Under the pieces are notes generated by a model. That model had not been told where the DNA came from and made no database searches. It saw nothing but the letters and a program-made list of their open reading frames with translations. From Dermacoccus abyssi (GTDB lineage: Bacteria; Actinomycetota; Actinomycetes; Actinomycetales; Dermatophilaceae): a DNA stretch of 64,000 nucleotides. Every line of letters starts with the position of its first letter. Within the stretch, counting starts at the first letter, position 1. Made by a program: the position numbers and the translations under genes. The stretch is from NCBI RefSeq assembly GCF_034541975.1, contig NZ_JAVYJM010000001.1. One strand, given 5' to 3'. This document shows, piece after piece, positions 60,766 to 64,000 of this stretch.

Positions 60766-62057
60766 CGGCGCAGGAGCAGCAGCGACACGACGACGAGCAC
60801 GGCCGGCATCACCGTGAAACCGAGCGCCACGGCGGTGATCGTCTGGCCGGTTTGGGTCGCGCCGCCTCCGGTCGACGGTGCGTACCCACCGAGTGCCAGC
60901 ACGGCGGCGTAGAGGAACGGGCCGAGGGCGAGGCCGAGTGTCTCCCCCGCGGTCCAGACCCCGGTGAACGTGCCGATGCGGTTCTCGCCCGACGCCGTCG
61001 CGTCGTCGGCCGCCACGTCCGGCAGCATCGCCATCGGAAAGAGCTGAATGCCCGCGTAGCCGACGCCGACGACGGCGAGCGTCAGGGCTGTCGCTGCCAT
61101 GCCGACGTTCGAGGCCCACCACGTCGTGAGCGCGCCCACCGCGAAGACGAGGGACGCCACGACGTAGCCCTGTCGCTTGTCGCGATGCTCGGCGAAGCGC
61201 TGCCACAGCGGAGTGACGAGGAGCGCGGGCCCGACGAAGCAGACGAACAGGATGGTCGCCGCACCGTCGTCCTCCAGAACCCAGCGTGCGACGTAGTCGA
61301 CGCCGGCGAGCATCGCTCCGGTGGCGAGGGCCTGGATGATCCACGTGCACACCAGGTTTCGGAAGGCACGGTTCGCGCTGACGACGCGCAGTTGCTCCCG
61401 CAGCGACCCCACGGAACTCGTCGTCACGCGTGGAGTGACGCCGGCTGTCCCGCGCCACGACGCGAGCGTGCCCACCGCGATCAGGGCGCCGACGAACAGT
61501 CCGACAGCCCAGTAGCCCACCGCGTCACGCACGACGGGTGCGAGGCCGCCGCTCACGAGAATGGCGAGCGCGAGCACGGCGACGCGCCACGTCATGAGGC
61601 GGGTGCGTTCGTCGTAGCTGGAGGTGAGTTCGGCGGGCAGTGCCATGTACGGCACCTGGAAGAACGCGTACGCGCCGGCGCACGCGAAGTAGAGAACGAC
61701 GACCCAGATCGCCCCCGCCGTCGTCGAGCTCGGCCCGAAGAAGAGCAGAGCGAACAGGACGGCGAGCGTCAGGCCACCGCGCAGGAGGAACGGGCGTCGG
61801 GATGATGCGCCGCGCCGATCACTAATGCCGCCGACGATGGGGTTGAAGATGACGTCCCACGCCTTCGGCAGGAAGACGAGAAGGCCGGCGAGCCACGCCG
61901 CGACACCGAGGTTGTCCGTGAGCAGGGGCAGAAGGAGCAGCCCCGGAACGGCGCCGAACGAACCCGTCGCGACCGATCCCAGGCCGTACACCGCGCGCAC
62001 GCGAGTGGGCAGAACGTCGTCCGCGCGCACCCCGTTCGCCGCGCCCCCACTCGTCAT
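60756..62057 (-). CDS. MFS transporter, GPH (sugar:cation symporter) type
   Basis: 433 residues, 12 helices. The GPH/MFS_2 pattern is visible in WDVIFNPIVGGISDRRGASSRRPFLL (helix 2-3 loop) and AYAFFQVPYMALPAELTSSYDERTRLMTWR (helix 4-5 loop). Members carry glycosides, pentosides or hexuronides with sodium or protons; related MFS_2 proteins carry lipids. ATG 62057 was chosen from a longer open frame. Converges on hrpB with a ten-base overlap. Confidence 0.85.
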   Translation of the reverse strand: MTSGGAANGVRADDVLPTRVRAVYGLGSVATGSFGAVPGLLLLPLLTDNLGVAAWLAGLLVFLPKAWDVIFNPIVGGISDRRGASSRRPFLLRGGLTLAVLFALLFFGPSSTTAGAIWVVVLYFACAGAYAFFQVPYMALPAELTSSYDERTRLMTWRVAVLALAILVSGGLAPVVRDAVGYWAVGLFVGALIAVGTLASWRGTAGVTPRVTTSSVGSLREQLRVVSANRAFRNLVCTWIIQALATGAMLAGVDYVARWVLEDDGAATILFVCFVGPALLVTPLWQRFAEHRDKRQGYVVASLVFAVGALTTWWASNVGMAATALTLAVVGVGYAGIQLFPMAMLPDVAADDATASGENRIGTFTGVWTAGETLGLALGPFLYAAVLALGGYAPSTGGGATQTGQTITAVALGFTVMPAVLVVVSLLLLRRYR

Positions 62058-62126
62058 GCGCGTGACGGTAACAGCGCCGAAGCACGAGCCAGGCAGGATT
62101 CGGACATTGGCCCGGGCCGCCGCAGG

Positions 62127-62197
62127 TGACGCAGTTCGGTGCGCGTGACGCACGTCTGAGCCAGCTCGAACCGCGTCAGCTGCACCGAAGTGCGTCA
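62127..62197. other. long-range inverted repeat after the YyaL-like gene
   Basis: The 16-base arms 62127-62142 and 62182-62197 are complementary with one mismatch around a 39-base loop. Located 20 bases past the YyaL-like stop, between it and the GPH gene start; a terminator is possible. Confidence 0.45.
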
Positions 62198-62217
62198 GCT
62201 GATGTCGGGCGGCCGGG

Positions 62218-64000
62218 TCAGACCTCCCGCAGGCTCCGCTCGAGTTCGCCGGCGTCCGTCGTCGGCGCGTCGCAGACGAATCCCCGGCAGACGTAGGCAG
62301 TGGCACGGCCGCCTGTGGCCGGGCGGTCGGCGAGCAGCGGAACGCCCTCGGCATCCGTACGGCCCACCACTCGCACGAGGCCAGGGCTCGTCGCCTGCCA
62401 GGCGCCGGTGGCCATGGCGTCAGTGTCGGGCGAATTGCCGTCGCTGACGATCGCCACCTGAACCGGCCCCGCCGCGAGCGCCTCGGCTGCGGAGAGCGCC
62501 CACCCGGCGAACCGGGGCGCCTGACGCGCGACGGCACCCAACTGCCCGAGACACACCTCCGCGAACTCGCGGTAGGCCGCCTCTCCCGTGAGCGCGAACG
62601 CCATGACCGCCGCGTTCGCCAGGGCCGACGCGCCGCACGGCTCGGCGTTGTCGCCTGTCGAACGGGGCCGGGTGAAGAGCTGTTCGGCGTCCGAGCCCGT
62701 GTCGTAGACGACGCCGTCCGTGACGAAGAGGTCGCGCGAGGCACCGAGCAGCTCGGTGGCGTGCCTGAGGTAGCGCGCTTCCCCGGTGGCCTGGTGGAGC
62801 ACGAGTAGGCCCTCGGCGAGGTTGCCGTAGTCGTCGGCACAGCCGAGCGCCTCGCTCACCCCACCGCCGAGCGAGGTGCGGCGCAGCCGACCGTCCACGA
62901 CGTGTGCTTCGAGCACGACGTCGGCCGCGGTGCGCGCCGCGTCGAGCCAGCGCGGCTCGTCGAGAATCATGGCCGCCTCCGCGAGAGCTGCAAGCGCGAG
63001 TCCGTTCCAGGAGGTGACGACCTTGTCGTCGCGGGCCGGCTGAGGCCGCCGGTCGCGCGCGGCGAGCAACCGCGAACGAACGTCGTGCCACCACGCCTCT
63101 GGGTCGCTCACATCGTCCGGGGCAAACACGTCACGGGGATCCCGACGCAGCTGCAGCGTCGAACTGCCATGCTCGAACGTGCCGTGCGGCGTCACCTCGA
63201 ACAGGCGCGCAACGCGGGCACCGTCCTCGTCGCCGAGTACCTCGACGAGCTGCGCCGGCGTCCACGCGTAGGTGAGTCCTTCGACGCCGTCGGTGTCCGC
63301 GTCGAGTGCCGAAGCGAACGCGCCCTCGTCGGTGAGCAACCGACGCAACATGAACTCGGCGGTCTCGACCGTGACGCGACGAGCCGGCGCCGAACCTGTG
63401 GCACGCCACAGGTGGGCGTAGACGCGCAACAACTGGGCGTTGTCGTACAGCATTTTCTCGAAGTGCGGCACGACCCACGCGGCGTCGACGCTGTAGCGCG
63501 CGAAGCCGCCGTCGAGCTGGTCGTACATTCCGCCGCGAGCCATGGCCTCACAGGTGCGCTCGGCCATGGCGAGCGCGTCGGCGTCGCCCGTTCTGGCGTG
63601 GTGACGCAGGAGGTGTTCGAGCGTCATCGACGGCGGGAACTTGGGGGCTCCCCCGAAGCCGCCGCGAGCGTCGTCGAACTCGCGCCGCAACGCCGTGATC
63701 GACGCGGCGAGCGCTTCGTCGTCGAACTCGATAGCGCTGGTGGAGGTCTTCACCGTCATTCCGCTCACGGCGTCGACGATGGCGCGGCCACTCGATTCGG
63801 CGCGCTCGCGGTCAGTGCGCCAGACGTCGTCGATGGCGGAGAGCACCTGGAGGAAGTGGTCGCGCGGGAAGTACGTGCCCGCGTACAGCGGTGCAGCGTC
63901 GGGCGTGAGGAACACCGTCATGGGCCAGCCGCCGTGGCCGGTGAGCGCCTGCGTGACGTTCATGTACACGGCGTCAATGTCGGGGCGTTCCTCGCGGTCG
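62218..64000 (-). CDS. YyaL/DUF255 thioredoxin-domain protein, partial
   Basis: 594 codons visible; the start lies beyond base 64000. The visible part begins DREERPDIDAVYMNVTQALTGHGGWPMTVFLTPDA, the second part of the thioredoxin-like DUF255 domain, so the CxxC-like active site is outside the window. It is followed by a long six-hairpin (alpha/alpha) barrel: GGMYDQLDGGFARYSVDAAWVVPHFEKMLYDNAQLL and DDKVVTSWNGLALAALAEAA. These are hallmarks of the YyaL/SPATA20 family, of unknown enzymatic activity but with a glycosidase-like barrel. It is followed by an inverted repeat at 62127-62197. Confidence 0.93.
   Translation of the reverse strand, partial: DREERPDIDAVYMNVTQALTGHGGWPMTVFLTPDAAPLYAGTYFPRDHFLQVLSAIDDVWRTDRERAESSGRAIVDAVSGMTVKTSTSAIEFDDEALAASITALRREFDDARGGFGGAPKFPPSMTLEHLLRHHARTGDADALAMAERTCEAMARGGMYDQLDGGFARYSVDAAWVVPHFEKMLYDNAQLLRVYAHLWRATGSAPARRVTVETAEFMLRRLLTDEGAFASALDADTDGVEGLTYAWTPAQLVEVLGDEDGARVARLFEVTPHGTFEHGSSTLQLRRDPRDVFAPDDVSDPEAWWHDVRSRLLAARDRRPQPARDDKVVTSWNGLALAALAEAAMILDEPRWLDAARTAADVVLEAHVVDGRLRRTSLGGGVSEALGCADDYGNLAEGLLVLHQATGEARYLRHATELLGASRDLFVTDGVVYDTGSDAEQLFTRPRSTGDNAEPCGASALANAAVMAFALTGEAAYREFAEVCLGQLGAVARQAPRFAGWALSAAEALAAGPVQVAIVSDGNSPDTDAMATGAWQATSPGLVRVVGRTDAEGVPLLADRPATGGRATAYVCRGFVCDAPTTDAGELERSLREV

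Overview
The window is a stretch of chromosome from a high-GC actinobacterium. Evidence for this is G/C-rich third codon positions, frequent GTG starts, the dnaK-grpE-dnaJ-hspR operon with HspR-type HAIR operators, a DUF664 (mycothiol-transferase-like) DinB protein, and LppX/LprG-type lipoprotein, HspR and CsoR families. Protein content fits Micrococcales, perhaps a Dermacoccus-like organism, but no 16S or other decisive marker is present, so the genus is a guess. No tRNA, rRNA, CRISPR array or prophage was seen. About fifty protein genes are called. Two run off the ends of the window, and one (3397-4769) is broken by a single-base frameshift.

Layout. 1-8.7 kb: an lprG/P55-like lipoprotein plus exporter pair, a hydrolase, a TetR regulator divergent from a frameshifted DHA2 exporter with three evenly spaced palindromic operators between them, an M20 peptidase, a second MFS gene and a tandem universal stress protein. 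8.7-17.7 kb: clpB under a HAIR box, an ABC exporter, Hsp31 (hchA), a YsnF-like stress protein, an SRPBCC protein, an RraB-like RNase E inhibitor, a membrane-anchored L7/L12-like protein and an SGNH esterase. 17.9-21.8 kb: a mobile island with a 1420-bp IS256-family element (8-bp target duplication), an AraC regulator plus VOC protein, and an IS481-family transposase whose catalytic Glu is Gly. A fragment resembling the end of an IS481 gene lies at the left edge.

21.8-26.4 kb: hspR, dnaJ, grpE and dnaK on the minus strand, preceded by two HAIR-like boxes. With clpB this forms an HspR heat-shock regulon. 26.5-37.5 kb: flavin monooxygenase, hydrolase, secreted neutral ceramidase, pyridoxal reductase (pdxI), a VTT-type membrane protein coupled to a CDP-alcohol phosphatidyltransferase, YnfA, DinB, TauE, patatin lipase and a DEAD-box RNA helicase. 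37.8-46.1 kb: MHS-type transporter, small exported proteins, Pth2-type peptidyl-tRNA hydrolase, FMN reductase, a D-threonine aldolase/D-serine dehydratase-like enzyme and a copper operon copZ-copA-csoR with a perfect CsoR-type palindrome. 46.2-64 kb: PhoD phosphatase, MFS, SDR, Nudix, DoxX, 2-hydroxyacid dehydrogenase, ppc, LysE, an AbiEi/DUF559-type gene bracketed by perfect 67-bp palindromic repeats, MFS, hrpB, GPH-type MFS and a YyaL/DUF255 protein.

The main themes are protein quality control (ClpB, DnaK system, Hsp31, Usp), export and resistance (seven MFS genes, an ABC exporter, CopA, TauE, LysE) and envelope or lipid handling (LprG-like, ceramidase, patatin, phosphatidyltransferase). 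Many convergent gene pairs are separated by long perfect hairpins that probably act as bidirectional terminators. Several genes have a -10-like hexamer 6-7 bases before the start codon, which suggests leaderless mRNAs.
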